Source: Halorubrum vacuolatum (GTDB lineage Archaea; Halobacteriota; Halobacteria; Halobacteriales; Haloferacaceae). From it: 64,000 nucleotides of DNA. Below the pieces are notes generated by a model, which did no database searches, had not been told where the DNA came from, and was given only the letters and a program-made list of their open reading frames with translations. The stretch lies in NCBI RefSeq assembly GCF_900188065.1, contig NZ_FZNQ01000013.1, forward strand, positions 25,733 through 89,732, read 5' to 3'. This document shows positions 45,516-55,131 of the stretch, piece after piece; position 1 is the stretch's first letter; each line of letters starts with the position of its first letter. Position numbers and translations under genes: made by a program.

Positions 45516-46001
45516 TCATCGTCGCTCCATGACCTCCGTCACCTCGCGCACACCCTCGGCTTCCTCCTCGCGGATCGATCGGAGGGTGTCGAGCAGTCGA
45601 TCGCGATCCAGCGTGAACTCGGCGTCCGACGCCTCGATCGCCGTAATCAGATCGTCGTAGAACTTGTAGGCCGTCTCCTCGTTACAGAGCTGGTCGTACA
45701 GCACGCCGTCGAAATCCTCCGGTCGAGTCCGTCCATACCGGGCCTCGACGAGCGATTCGATCTCATCGAACGGAACGCTCTCGACGCCGAGGTCGTCTAT
45801 CAGCGCTTCGAGGCGAGCGCGGTGATCCGCCGACTCCTCGGCGGCATCCGCGAGCAACTCGGCGACCTCGTCATCGAGGTCCGCATCGAGGCTCTCCGCG
45901 TGGTGATGAGCCCGGGCCTCGACGACCTCCTCCAGGACGATCCCGATCTGGAGCAAGCGGGCGAGCTGGTCGTCGGACGTTACCCGACGTCCAACGCTCA
46001 T
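45516..46001 (-). CDS. Ferritin-like helical protein
   Basis: A 161-residue, mostly helical acidic protein. Repeated ExxH-like and Glu/His-rich stretches ('VVEARAHHHAESLD', 'ESADHRARLEALIDD', 'CNEETAYKFYDDLI') suggest a four-helix ferritin-like bundle with a possible di-metal site. Its position next to a DtxR-type iron regulator supports an iron-related role. ATG 46001 (MSVGRR) is preferred over the in-frame ATG at 46010. Storage, rubrerythrin-type or sensor role cannot be told from sequence. Confidence 0.75.
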   Translation of the reverse strand: MSVGRRVTSDDQLARLLQIGIVLEEVVEARAHHHAESLDADLDDEVAELLADAAEESADHRARLEALIDDLGVESVPFDEIESLVEARYGRTRPEDFDGVLYDQLCNEETAYKFYDDLITAIEASDAEFTLDRDRLLDTLRSIREEEAEGVREVTEVMERR

Positions 46002-46115
46002 GTCACCCACCCGTACGAGACGCCCGTTCGCATACGTAGCCCCCTGCGCGCCTTGGAGACTTAAAGGCGTTCCTCGGGGGTGATGGATCCAATAAAAAGC
46101 GGTCGACCGCGACGC

Positions 46116-47324
46116 CTACCGCAGGCGCTCGGCGACGAGCGCCTCGACGTCCTCGCGGAACTCGTCGACGGCGATCTCCTCCAAGACCGGGACGAAGAAG
46201 CCCTCGACGAGCATGTTGCGGGCGACCTGCGAGTCGATCGACCGGCTCTCGAGGTAGAACAGGTCCTCCGCGTCGACCTGACCCACGGTCGCCGAGTGGG
46301 ACGCCTCGGTATCGTGGTTGTGGATGATGAGCTTCGGGGAGGCGTCCGCTTCGGCCTCGTCCGAGAGCATGAGCGTGTTCTCACGCTGGTAGCTCGAGGT
46401 GTTCCATGCGTCGATACCGACGTCCTGAACGCCCTCGTACACCGAGCGGGCCTCCTCATCGAGCACGCCGCGCGTGACGAGGTCGGCCGTCGTGTGTTCG
46501 GCCTGGTGCCAGACGCGGGCGTTGATGTCGAAGTGCTGGTCGTCGTGGCCGAAGAACGTCCCGACGATCTGGCTCTCGGAGCCGTCGCCGTTCAGCTCCG
46601 TCTCGACGTCAGAGCGGGTCAGCCGCGAGCCGAAGTTGCTCTCGATCCAGTTGATGCTCGCGTAGGTGCCGGCGTCACCGCGCTTCAGCGAGTAGGTGTA
46701 GGTGTCCGGCGAGAGGTTCTGTAGCGAGCCGAACTGGACGTTCGCGTTCTCGCCCGCGACGATCTCGACGAGGTTCGAGAAGTAGCGGTCGTCCGCGACG
46801 TCCGCGCCCGACGCGATCGATTCGAGGATCGTCACCGAAGCGGACTCCTCGGCGACGACGAGCGTCTGGCTGAACAGCGAGCGGGAGTTCATCTCCGCAC
46901 GGACGGTGACGTCCTCGACCGCGACGCCCTCGGGGACGTAAACGAACGTCCCCGTCGTGAAGAGCGCGACCGACAGCGCCGTCAGGTAGTTCTCGGTCGG
47001 GTCGATGACGGAGCCGAACGACTCCTCAAGCACGTCGCCATACTCCTCGAACGCTTCAACGAACGAGCAGACGACCACGTCGCCGTCGGCGTCACGCTCG
47101 GTCGTGTCCGCCTGATTCAGGGGATCGACGAGCGTCTCGAAATCCAGCGCCTCAAGGTCGGTCCACTTGCGACCGGGCGTGCGGATCACGTCCGGCAGTT
47201 CGGCGGTCGCTAACGCCTCCAGCGCGTCGAGACGGGTCTCGACGAGCCAGTCGGGCTCATCTCGTTCCTCGGCGATGCGTCGTACCGTGTCCTCGGAGAG
47301 GCTCTCGATTGCTTTCGTACTCAT
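46116..47324 (-). CDS. sufD: SufD-like Fe-S cluster assembly scaffold
   Basis: A 402-residue component of the SUF system, pairing with SufB to form the cluster scaffold with the SufC ATPase. Beta-helix-like core with 'KLIIHNHDTEASHSATVGQVD' and 'FYLESRSIDSQVARNMLVEGF'. Its start is one base past the end of sufB, so they are co-transcribed. Conserved SufB/D elements 'TFVYVPEGV' and 'NTLMLSDEAEADASPK' are present. Confidence 0.94.
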   Translation of the reverse strand: MSTKAIESLSEDTVRRIAEERDEPDWLVETRLDALEALATAELPDVIRTPGRKWTDLEALDFETLVDPLNQADTTERDADGDVVVCSFVEAFEEYGDVLEESFGSVIDPTENYLTALSVALFTTGTFVYVPEGVAVEDVTVRAEMNSRSLFSQTLVVAEESASVTILESIASGADVADDRYFSNLVEIVAGENANVQFGSLQNLSPDTYTYSLKRGDAGTYASINWIESNFGSRLTRSDVETELNGDGSESQIVGTFFGHDDQHFDINARVWHQAEHTTADLVTRGVLDEEARSVYEGVQDVGIDAWNTSSYQRENTLMLSDEAEADASPKLIIHNHDTEASHSATVGQVDAEDLFYLESRSIDSQVARNMLVEGFFVPVLEEIAVDEFREDVEALVAERLR

Positions 47325-47325
47325 G

Positions 47326-48756
47326 TTATCCGAGCGAGCCCTCCATCTCCAACTCGACGAGTCGGTTCAACTCGACGGCGTACTCGATGGGCAGCTCCTC
47401 CGTGATCGGCTCGATGAACCCCGAGACGATCATCTGTTTCGCGTCGTCATCGTCCAGCCCGCGCGACTGCAGGTAGAAGATGTCCTCATCACCGATCTTG
47501 CCGACGGTCGCCTCGTGGGCGACGTCGACTTTCGACTCGTTGATCTCCATGTACGGCATCGTGTCCGACGTGGAGTCGTTGTCGAACATCAACGCGTCAC
47601 ACTCGACGGCCGTCGAGGAGTTTTCGGCGCCGTCGGCGATGTGCACAAGGCCGCGGTAGTTGGTGCGGCCGCCGTCCTTCGCGATCGACTTCGATTCGAT
47701 CGTCGACTTCGTGTTCGGCGCGTTGTGGTAGACCTTCGCGCCGGTGTCGATGTCCTGCCCCTCGCCCGCGAACGCGATCGTGATGTGGTTGTCCGACGCG
47801 CCCCGGCCTTTGAGGATCGTCGAGGGGTAGAGCATCGTCGCCTTCGAGCCCATCGAGCCCGAGATCCACTCCATGCGGCCGTTCTTTTCCGCGATGGCGC
47901 GCTTGGTGTTCAGGTTGTAGGTGTTCTTCGACCAGTTCTGGACGGTGGAGTACTGGACGTGGGCGTCCTCGCCGACGAAGACCTCGACGCCGCCGGCGTG
48001 CAGGTTGAACGCCGAGTACTTCGGCGCGGAACAGCCCTCGATGTAGTGGACCTCCGAACCCTTCTCCGCGATGATGAGCGTGTGTTCGAACTGGCCCATC
48101 CCCTCGCTGTTCATCCGGAAGTACGCCTGCACGGGCATGTCGACGGTCGTGTCCTCCGGAACGTAGACGAACGACCCGCCGGACCAGATCGCGCCGTGGA
48201 GCGCGGCGAACTTGTTGTCGCTCGGGGGGACACACTTCGTCATGAAGTACTCACGGACGAGCTCTTCGTGCTCCTGGACGGCTTCGTCCATGTTGCAGAA
48301 GATGACGCCCTTCTCCTCCCAGCGCTCCTGCATGTTCTGGTAGACGACCTCGGACTCGTACTGCGCGCCGACGCCCGAGAGCGCGTTCTTCTCGGCCTCC
48401 GGAATTCCCAGCTTGTCGAAGGTGTCTTTGATCTCCTCGGGCAGTTCCGTCCAGTCGTCGACGCCCGCGCGGACGTCAACGTCGGGGCGGATGTACGGGA
48501 CGATCTCGTCGACGTCGACCTCGCTGATGTCGGGCTGGCCGGGCCAGTCGGTCGGCATCGGCATCTCCTGGAACTGCTTCAGCGCGCGCAGGCGGCGCTG
48601 GAGCATCCATTCGGGCTCGTCTTTGTCCTCGGAGATGACCCGGATCGTCTCCTCGTTCAGGCCCTTGTCGGCTTTGAAGGCGGACTTCTCCTCCTTTTTA
48701 AACTCGAAGCGGGCCTCGGTGTTCGTCTCTTTCAGGTGTTCTTGTTCTGAACTCAT
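47326..48756 (-). CDS. sufB: SufB-like Fe-S cluster assembly scaffold
   Basis: A 476-residue scaffold protein, the larger partner of SufD. Key stretches: 'VYVPEDTTVDMPVQAYFRMN', 'LIIAEKGSEVHYIEGCSAP' and 'EATVGKIGDEDIFYLQSRG'. A cysteine in 'IEGCSAP' and the later 'ECDALMFDNDS' are in regions used for cluster building in the family. It lies between sufC and sufD in one transcription direction. Length is typical. No cysteine desulphurase (sufS) is adjacent. Confidence 0.95.
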   Translation of the reverse strand: MSSEQEHLKETNTEARFEFKKEEKSAFKADKGLNEETIRVISEDKDEPEWMLQRRLRALKQFQEMPMPTDWPGQPDISEVDVDEIVPYIRPDVDVRAGVDDWTELPEEIKDTFDKLGIPEAEKNALSGVGAQYESEVVYQNMQERWEEKGVIFCNMDEAVQEHEELVREYFMTKCVPPSDNKFAALHGAIWSGGSFVYVPEDTTVDMPVQAYFRMNSEGMGQFEHTLIIAEKGSEVHYIEGCSAPKYSAFNLHAGGVEVFVGEDAHVQYSTVQNWSKNTYNLNTKRAIAEKNGRMEWISGSMGSKATMLYPSTILKGRGASDNHITIAFAGEGQDIDTGAKVYHNAPNTKSTIESKSIAKDGGRTNYRGLVHIADGAENSSTAVECDALMFDNDSTSDTMPYMEINESKVDVAHEATVGKIGDEDIFYLQSRGLDDDDAKQMIVSGFIEPITEELPIEYAVELNRLVELEMEGSLG

Positions 48757-48808
48757 GGTATTAGTTTGCGTTTGTGGGTCCTTAGCTCTGTTCCGTAACC
48801 ATCACTGA

Positions 48809-49732
48809 TTACGCAGCCTCGTACACTTCCTCGCGGACCCAGTCGTAGCCCTCCTCCTCGAGGTCGGCCGCCAGCGTCGCGTCACCGCTTTTGACGACCT
48901 CGCCGTCGAGCATGATGTGGACGTGGTCGGGCTCGACGTACTCGAGGATGCGCTGGTAGTGGGTGATCTGCAGGACGCCGGTGCCCTGCTCGTCGCGGAG
49001 GGCGTTGATGCCCTTCGAGACGTCCTGGAGGCGGTCGATGTCCAGCCCGGAGTCGATCTCGTCGAGCACGGCGATGGCCGGCTCCATCATCGCGGCCTGC
49101 AGCACCTCGTTCTGTTTCTTTTCCCCGCCGGAGAAGCCCGCGTTGAGGTAGCGGCGCATGAACTTCTCGTCCATGTCGAGCAGCTCCATCTTCTCCTTGA
49201 GGATCGACTGGAACTCGGCGACGCCGATCTCGCCGTCATCGGCCGGTCCCTCCATCGGGGAGGTGTCGTAGCCGACGTCCTCGTCTTCTTCGTCTTCGGC
49301 CTCCTCAGCCTCTTCGTCCTCGAAGAGCTCCTCGCGCTCCTCGGCTTTCGCGTTGAGCGCCTGCCGGAGGAAGTTCGTCATCGTGACGCCCTCGATCTCC
49401 GCGGGGTACTGGAACCCGAGGAAGATACCGAGCGCGGCGCGCTCGTTCGGCTCCAATTCGAGCAGTTCCCAGTGGTAGTCGTCGTCATCGAGCTCTTCAT
49501 CGACGTCCGAAACGTCCTCCTCGTCGAGGTGGAGCGTGATCGAGCCGTCCGTGACCTCGTACGCCGGATGGCCGGCGATGACCTTCGCCAGCGTCGACTT
49601 TCCGGAGCCGTTCGGTCCCATCAGCGCGTGGATCTCGCCCGACTCCACTTCGAGGTCGACGCCCCGAAGGATGCGCTCGCCGCCCTCTTCGTTCACCCGT
49701 GCGTGGAGGTTGTTGATCTCAAGAGTTGCCAT
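48809..49732 (-). CDS. sufC: SufC ATPase with acidic insertions
   Basis: ABC-type ATPase that drives SufBD. Walker [10 protein letters not shown] at 39-47, signature 'FSGGEKK' at 200-206, Walker B '[12 protein letters not shown]' at 220-231, and a typical switch His. The 307-residue length exceeds the usual 245-255 because of two acidic insertions: about 70-86 ('[16 protein letters not shown]' in part) and 132-168 (Glu/Asp-rich). These are a haloarchaeal feature and probably surface loops. First gene of the sufCBD cluster; a 53-nt gap precedes sufB. Confidence 0.95.
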   Translation of the reverse strand: MATLEINNLHARVNEEGGERILRGVDLEVESGEIHALMGPNGSGKSTLAKVIAGHPAYEVTDGSITLHLDEEDVSDVDEELDDDDYHWELLELEPNERAALGIFLGFQYPAEIEGVTMTNFLRQALNAKAEEREELFEDEEAEEAEDEEDEDVGYDTSPMEGPADDGEIGVAEFQSILKEKMELLDMDEKFMRRYLNAGFSGGEKKQNEVLQAAMMEPAIAVLDEIDSGLDIDRLQDVSKGINALRDEQGTGVLQITHYQRILEYVEPDHVHIMLDGEVVKSGDATLAADLEEEGYDWVREEVYEAA

Positions 49733-49867
49733 GTGTGGTCTGTAAGCCTCGTAGTTCCCACGAAGTGGTTCGCGACGTTAATGCTTACGGAATTACCCGT
49801 CGAAATCGAGTTTGTGAAAACATAATTTTTCGTGCCGCAAAAAAGAGTTTAGATGTTTGGGGCCGAA

Positions 49868-52800
49868 CTACATAAATGATCCAAGTCCGGTCTGCTCCTG
49901 ACCGGTTTTGACCTCCTCCCACGACATCCCGAGCGACTCGATCACGCGGGCGATCGGCCCCTTGAGCGTCTTTTCGAGCATCTTCTCCCAGTCGACCTCG
50001 AACTCCTCAGGGACCTGATCCGGATACTCGAAACAGATCACGTCCGGGTCGCGTTTGAACTCGCCGTACAGCGGGTCCCGCTGTGGATCGAAGCCCGCCT
50101 CGGTCTCCATGCGCTCCCAGAAGTCCGGATGAACCTTTTTTAAATAGAGCCGCTTCGGCTTCGATCCGCTCCCGAAGTTCGTCCCCAGCATCCGGTTCGC
50201 GTACATCGCGCCGCGGACCTGTGCCGTCGGCGTCTCGTAGGCGTCCAACCGCTTGCCGATCCCGCCGGGGATGCCGATCTCTTCGAGATCCATCTCGCCC
50301 TCAAGGAATCGCTCGATGACGTCCGAGAGGTACGTCTTGACCGCCGCGAGGTCCGCATCGAGGTCGTCCCCCGTGACGATCGTCTCGATGACGTGCTGTT
50401 GGACCTCCTTCGTGATCCCCGCGATGTCCGACCGCTTGTACTCGAATCCGGTGATATCGATGTCGTCGACGTCCGCGCCCTCCTTCCAAATGATGTGTCC
50501 CGCATATCGCTTCTTTTTGCCCGCCTGGAAGAAGCGTCGATAGAGTTTCTCGAACTCGATCTGGAAGCGATGGAGCTCCGCGTTCAACTCGTCGCGGGCG
50601 AAGTCGTCGTATCGCTCGTTGATGTGGTCTTGGATGTCGAAGGAGGTCTCGATCGCCTGCTCTTTGTCCACTTCCTGCCCAAGCGACAACATGACAGAGT
50701 CGGTGTTGTGAAGAACGATTCCGCCGACACCGTCGACGAAGTTTTGATTTTCTGCAACGCTCAGATCATACACGTATCCGTCGTGGTCAACCTTGTTGAC
50801 GATCGGATCGCGACCACTCCGATAGAAATCACAGGTACGGATCGTGTAGCTCTCCTTTTCATTCCTGTATTTGAGCGAGTGTTTTCTTCCACGCTGAGTG
50901 AGCAACGTCGAGAGACCGGCAGCGAGTTCGCGGCTGGTCGTTTCGAAGTCGAAGTTTCGCTCACAGTACTCCCTCGTGTACCGCGGGAATTTGCGTGACC
51001 CGTCGCCTTCGACGAGCACGTCGACGAAGAGTTGCTGTAATTCGCTCGAGAGATTGAATACGAATCCAGGAACGCGTTTTCCGCGCGATGTCTGGCCAGC
51101 AAACTCACGAAAGAACACGGCCGATAACTCGTTCATCATCTGGAGCTTCCGTGTCCTGTCATCGTACGTTACCGACTGGATACCATCGCCGGTTTCGTAT
51201 TCGACGGTTCGGGCTTCGGACGTATCGGACCGAATGATGCTTACCGTTGCCCCCTCAAACAGGCGAAGATAGTCGTCACGAAGGCCCTCCAGCCACTCCG
51301 CTCTCGATTCGGCGATACTCGCTCCGAACCGTGTATCCGTCGTCTCGATCGTCGACGCACTACCCTCGGTTATGTACGCAGCGAGCAATCGAACGAGCGC
51401 TCGTCCGTCCTCGGAGTCGAGTTCAATGTGCCGTCGCACCTTGACCGCCTTTTGTATCGTGTCGTGATGCTTGTGACCAAACCAGACCCAGTTATCGTTC
51501 GCGTGGACCCGTTTGACTTTCGTCTCCGCGTTCTCGCTGCCGACGCTCCGACCGTCCTCATACTCGCGCGTGTACCCGTTTAACACCTCATATACGTCGA
51601 TCGTTTCGATCGGTTCGACTTCGGGAAGTCCGGGAACACGCAGTGGTTTCTCGACGTTCTCCGGCGTTGACTCGACCAATTCGTCGCCGTCCATGACAAC
51701 GTACGAGTGGTCCCGTGTCGTCGTCGACTCACCGAACTTGTGCCGCAGGTTGACCACCGGCTTGTCCGTCTCATGCCGGATCACCTGTTGTATCGGTTGC
51801 CACTCGACATCGCCATTTTCGGCCACTGATAGTGCATCCCATCCATCCACGGATCGCCGCTCCTTGTCGGTTGACACCGAGGCGACCGGTCCGCCGTCAG
51901 TGGTGATGACGATGTCTCTATCCGCGGTCACGTCCGCACGCTCGAAGAGGTCGGCGATCGGGACGATTCGAACGATCCCGCTCGGATCGCGAACGACGAT
52001 GGGTCTATCTCCGGTGACGCTGTCACCGTACGCGACGTCGTGACCCAGCTCGTTTGCGGCGGTCTCGGTGAAGGCGATGACCTCACGTCCGGTCGCTGTG
52101 ACGGCTGCTGCGCCCTCTTTGTCGTATAATCGGAACCGATCCCATCCCGTTACGCCGTATAGAGAATTGCCAACATTCTGAAATTTTCCATTCCGGCCAG
52201 CAACGAGCGTGTTGTTGTCCTCAACAGTTACACAGTATACTCCATTTTCGGACTTCGTTCGTTCGCTGCTTCTATGCATTCGAATCGTATTTTTTGTATT
52301 ATAGCTAACGTGTATTCGCCAGACGCCACTATCCCGTGTGTAGTGTGCTGTTAGACCGAGAGTCAAACACAGTCGGAGAACGTCATCGCGGAGTTGTTTA
52401 CTCTTCGTCGTATACGTGAATGATTCTCCCTTCTTCTCCCATCTCCCGTCTCCTGAGATGAGAGTTTCAAGAAACGCTTGCCGACGCTCGAAGGGTTGTT
52501 CGAACACTAACTCTGGTATCCGTTTATTCTCGCTCCCTTTTCCGCAGAGTGTCCTCAGCAATTCATACCAGATGCGGCTTGAAAATGTAACTGACCGATC
52601 CGTTCTGTAGCTGTAGCCAACCAGTTTATCCACTAATTGCGCGATCTCCTCTTGATTCTCCGAGGACTTCTGAGCGATTTGTATCCGATAATTCTTAGTT
52701 TTGGCCTTGTACAGACTTCCTTCAGTTATATACCATGCGAGAAAGACCAGTAAGTCCTCAGCCGCCACATGTGTCTTAGCCGATGGTTGACCGTATTTTG

Positions 52801-55024
52801 CGGCAATCTGTGTTCCTCCATCTGAGATCGTCACGCTGATTTCGGTATGCTCTTGGACCAATTCAGAGAGTGTAAATACGTCTGGATAACTGTCAACAGT
52901 ATATGACCAATCGTGTGGCAATTCGTAATTACAGTACTCGTATAGATCGCCCGCCTCGACGAAACTGTACTTCTCCTCCGTGATTCCATTTTTATCGTTC
53001 TTGCGGACGAGCATCCGGTGATTCGGTGTGACGCGGAAATCGATCTTCGAGGTCTCGATGTCGACGAGTTCACCGCGGTATTCCGGATATGCGTGCGTCT
53101 CCGTTACGCGTTTGATCTCCATTTCCTCCGTCTCGGGATTCAGCGAGTAGACCTCGTCTCCGACGGCGAGGTCGGTGATCGAACGCACGCCGGAGGGCGT
53201 GAGCACCTCGGTGTCCGGCGTGAAGCAGTTCATAATAACCTTGACAGCCCCCTGCTGTCTGTCGTATTGGTTATATACTTCCGTGCCGGGGTCGTGTTCG
53301 TTCCGAAGGGACTTCTTGTTCTCCCGTTCGGCGAGCAGTTCGTCGACCATCTCGCGCATGATCCCGTCCGGCTCCTTCCGGAAGTGGGTGCCGTTAGGCG
53401 CGACGTACGTCTCGCCGTCGTAGGTTTCCGGATCGACCTTCGTCTCCGGCCCGGCGTTGATCGTCACCATGCACATGGGGTACAACGACTTCAGGTCCTG
53501 GACCGTCACCATCTCTTTCACCCCGGTGATCGGCTCGAAGACGGCCCCACCCTCGAAATCCTCCGATTCCTGTTGACCCTTCGTCGGGAGCGCGAACTTG
53601 CCGAACGCCTTGTGGAGGACGTACATGTCGACGGTGTCGCCGGGGGTCGGCGCGTCCTCCAACTGGCAGCCGACGAACGTGCGGACCTCGTCCCAGAAGG
53701 CGATCACGTCCTGTTTGCGGTCGATCTCGACGCAGAGTTCCACGTCGCGGATGCTGTACTCCAACAGCCGCTCGGGGTCCTGCTCCCAGAGGTCGCCGAT
53801 GTCGCCGGTGTAGCGCTCCTTGCCGACGCCGAGTTCCCGCTCGCCCACGGCATCGAGGCGGTAGGACTCCAGTTCCGTGAACATCGTCCGCTTGTAGGCG
53901 TACAGCAGGTCGAAGACGACCCGCCCCTTGATGTCGGGACCGCCCCAGCCCGAGCGCCACACCTCCCCGATCCGTGAGAGCCGGTCGACGGAGAGGTCGA
54001 CATCGACGTCGGGTCGGTCCGCGAGCACCTCCATCCGGTCGAGCAGGTAGGGCGCGTCGAAGTCCTCGAAGTTCCACCCGGTGAGCACGTCGGGGTCGGT
54101 TTCATCGAGGTACGAGACGAACGCATCGAGCATCGCGGCCTCCGTCTCGAACGTCTCGACCCGAAACGAGAGGTCGCCGTCGCCGATCCCCTCGTATCCG
54201 GGGAGATCCGTGGGCGATTCGACCTCGCTCTCGGGTGCCGAGTAGAGCCAGATCACGTACTCGTCGTCGTAGGAGTCGTGGCTGGTGAGACAGATGATCG
54301 GCTCCTCGCCGTCCTCGGGAAACCCGCGCCGGTCGTCGACCTCGATGTCGAAGGTGTTCACCCGGATGTCGGCGTCGACCGTCGCCGGTTCGAGGTGGCC
54401 CTCATGGACCTGTAGGGTGCCGTCCTCGAGGCGACGTTCCTCGACGCGGATCCCGCCGTTCAGCCCGTTGTCGATGAGAAACCGGTTCGGAAAGAGGATG
54501 TCCGCCTCGAAGGTCGTCTCGAAGTCGTCCCGAATGGCCCCGACGTCGCGCGGCGTACGCGTGATGACGCGAGTGAGCGGCTCGCCACGGATGCTCTCGT
54601 ATGGCTCGCCCGCGTGATCCGTCTCGCGGGTGCCGATGACGACGTCGTAGTCATCGGTGGGATCGGCATCGAGGTCGGCGGTGGGCACGTAGAAGTACGG
54701 CTCGACGCCGAGCACGCGGACGTGTTCGTGTTCGTCGTCACCATCGTGAGCGGGCCGGCGACCGAAGACGTGAACGACCGGGTATTCGTCGTCGCCGTAC
54801 CCCTCGACGGCGTAATCGACCTGCGTGATCGACAGCTCGACGACCCCTGTCGAGTCGGGAAACTTCGCCTCCGAGAGGTCGACGACATCGCTGACGCGGC
54901 CGTGGCCGTTTCCTGCGACCACGCGCGCCTCCTCGGCGGCGAGCGCGTCCCGGTCCGTTTCGTCGTTGCCGTCGTCGTCCGCGGCGTCGGGCGAGGAGAA
55001 GTCCGACAGTCCCGACTGGTTCAT
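49868..55024 (-). CDS. polB: DNA polymerase B with two inteins
   Basis: Family B replicative polymerase. From the ATG at 55024 (MNQSGLSDF) the precursor is 1718 residues; removal of two inteins would leave an extein of 925. Exonuclease domain motifs include 'TFDIEVDDRR' and 'LTGWNFEDFDAPYLLDR'. Polymerase motifs: 'DLKSLYPMCM' (motif A), 'MN/SLYGV' (motif B, split by intein 1) and 'YGD/TDS' (motif C, split by intein 2). A TATA-like CTTTTTAGC lies about 26 nt before the ATG, favouring it over the upstream start at 55147. The protein needs correct splicing to work, as both insertion sites are in catalytic motifs. Confidence 0.95.
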   Translation of the reverse strand: MNQSGLSDFSSPDAADDDGNDETDRDALAAEEARVVAGNGHGRVSDVVDLSEAKFPDSTGVVELSITQVDYAVEGYGDDEYPVVHVFGRRPAHDGDDEHEHVRVLGVEPYFYVPTADLDADPTDDYDVVIGTRETDHAGEPYESIRGEPLTRVITRTPRDVGAIRDDFETTFEADILFPNRFLIDNGLNGGIRVEERRLEDGTLQVHEGHLEPATVDADIRVNTFDIEVDDRRGFPEDGEEPIICLTSHDSYDDEYVIWLYSAPESEVESPTDLPGYEGIGDGDLSFRVETFETEAAMLDAFVSYLDETDPDVLTGWNFEDFDAPYLLDRMEVLADRPDVDVDLSVDRLSRIGEVWRSGWGGPDIKGRVVFDLLYAYKRTMFTELESYRLDAVGERELGVGKERYTGDIGDLWEQDPERLLEYSIRDVELCVEIDRKQDVIAFWDEVRTFVGCQLEDAPTPGDTVDMYVLHKAFGKFALPTKGQQESEDFEGGAVFEPITGVKEMVTVQDLKSLYPMCMVTINAGPETKVDPETYDGETYVAPNGTHFRKEPDGIMREMVDELLAERENKKSLRNEHDPGTEVYNQYDRQQGAVKVIMNCFTPDTEVLTPSGVRSITDLAVGDEVYSLNPETEEMEIKRVTETHAYPEYRGELVDIETSKIDFRVTPNHRMLVRKNDKNGITEEKYSFVEAGDLYEYCNYELPHDWSYTVDSYPDVFTLSELVQEHTEISVTISDGGTQIAAKYGQPSAKTHVAAEDLLVFLAWYITEGSLYKAKTKNYRIQIAQKSSENQEEIAQLVDKLVGYSYRTDRSVTFSSRIWYELLRTLCGKGSENKRIPELVFEQPFERRQAFLETLISGDGRWEKKGESFTYTTKSKQLRDDVLRLCLTLGLTAHYTRDSGVWRIHVSYNTKNTIRMHRSSERTKSENGVYCVTVEDNNTLVAGRNGKFQNVGNSLYGVTGWDRFRLYDKEGAAAVTATGREVIAFTETAANELGHDVAYGDSVTGDRPIVVRDPSGIVRIVPIADLFERADVTADRDIVITTDGGPVASVSTDKERRSVDGWDALSVAENGDVEWQPIQQVIRHETDKPVVNLRHKFGESTTTRDHSYVVMDGDELVESTPENVEKPLRVPGLPEVEPIETIDVYEVLNGYTREYEDGRSVGSENAETKVKRVHANDNWVWFGHKHHDTIQKAVKVRRHIELDSEDGRALVRLLAAYITEGSASTIETTDTRFGASIAESRAEWLEGLRDDYLRLFEGATVSIIRSDTSEARTVEYETGDGIQSVTYDDRTRKLQMMNELSAVFFREFAGQTSRGKRVPGFVFNLSSELQQLFVDVLVEGDGSRKFPRYTREYCERNFDFETTSRELAAGLSTLLTQRGRKHSLKYRNEKESYTIRTCDFYRSGRDPIVNKVDHDGYVYDLSVAENQNFVDGVGGIVLHNTDSVMLSLGQEVDKEQAIETSFDIQDHINERYDDFARDELNAELHRFQIEFEKLYRRFFQAGKKKRYAGHIIWKEGADVDDIDITGFEYKRSDIAGITKEVQQHVIETIVTGDDLDADLAAVKTYLSDVIERFLEGEMDLEEIGIPGGIGKRLDAYETPTAQVRGAMYANRMLGTNFGSGSKPKRLYLKKVHPDFWERMETEAGFDPQRDPLYGEFKRDPDVICFEYPDQVPEEFEVDWEKMLEKTLKGPIARVIESLGMSWEEVKTGQEQTGLGSFM
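50705..52021 (-). other. PolB intein 2 (439 aa, in motif C YGD/TDS)
   Basis: Inserted between Asp and Thr of 'YGD|TDS'. It begins Ser-Val-Thr (SVTGDRPIV) and ends 'GGIVLHN', with the usual His-Asn terminus before Thr+1. A homing endonuclease of LAGLIDADG type is indicated by 'LLAAYITEGSA' (about residue 255 of the precursor's second insert) and 'FVDVLVEGDG'. All expected splicing residues are present. This position is the classic second intein site in archaeal PolB. Confidence 0.9.
52166..53227 (-). other. PolB intein 1 (354 aa, in motif B MN/SLYG)
   Basis: Inserted between Asn and Ser of 'VIMN|SLYGV'. It begins Cys (CFTPDTEVLTPSGV) and ends 'NVGN', so the usual penultimate His is Gly. A LAGLIDADG pair is at 'FLAWYITEGSL' and 'FLETLISGDG'. 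Base composition is clearly more AT-rich than the polB exteins and than intein 2. This supports recent horizontal acquisition. Splicing needs Ser+1, which is present. Confidence 0.92.
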
Positions 55025-55045
55025 GGAGGGCCTTCGGCGTTCCCC

Positions 55046-55054
55046 GCTAAAAAG
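55046..55054 (-). promoter_or_regulatory. TATA-like box of polB
   Basis: CTTTTTAGC (reverse strand) is about 26 nt upstream of the ATG at 55024. It overlaps the longer frame that begins at 55147. Confidence 0.5.
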
Positions 55055-55101
55055 CTCGGCTTTCGAGGCGACGTCCGGCGAGTGTTCCCCACACGGAAAG
55101 G

Positions 55102-55109
55102 CATATATC
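55102..55109 (+). promoter_or_regulatory. TATA box of the gene at 55132
   Basis: CATATATC lies 30 nt upstream of the GTG at 55132, typical of a leaderless start. Confidence 0.55.
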
Positions 55110-55131
55110 GTGTCATGCCATACCATGGTTC

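Noticed and set aside
47167..48750. 527-aa open frame on the plus strand
   Set aside because: Antisense to sufB and sufD, which have clear family motifs; no domain seen in this frame.
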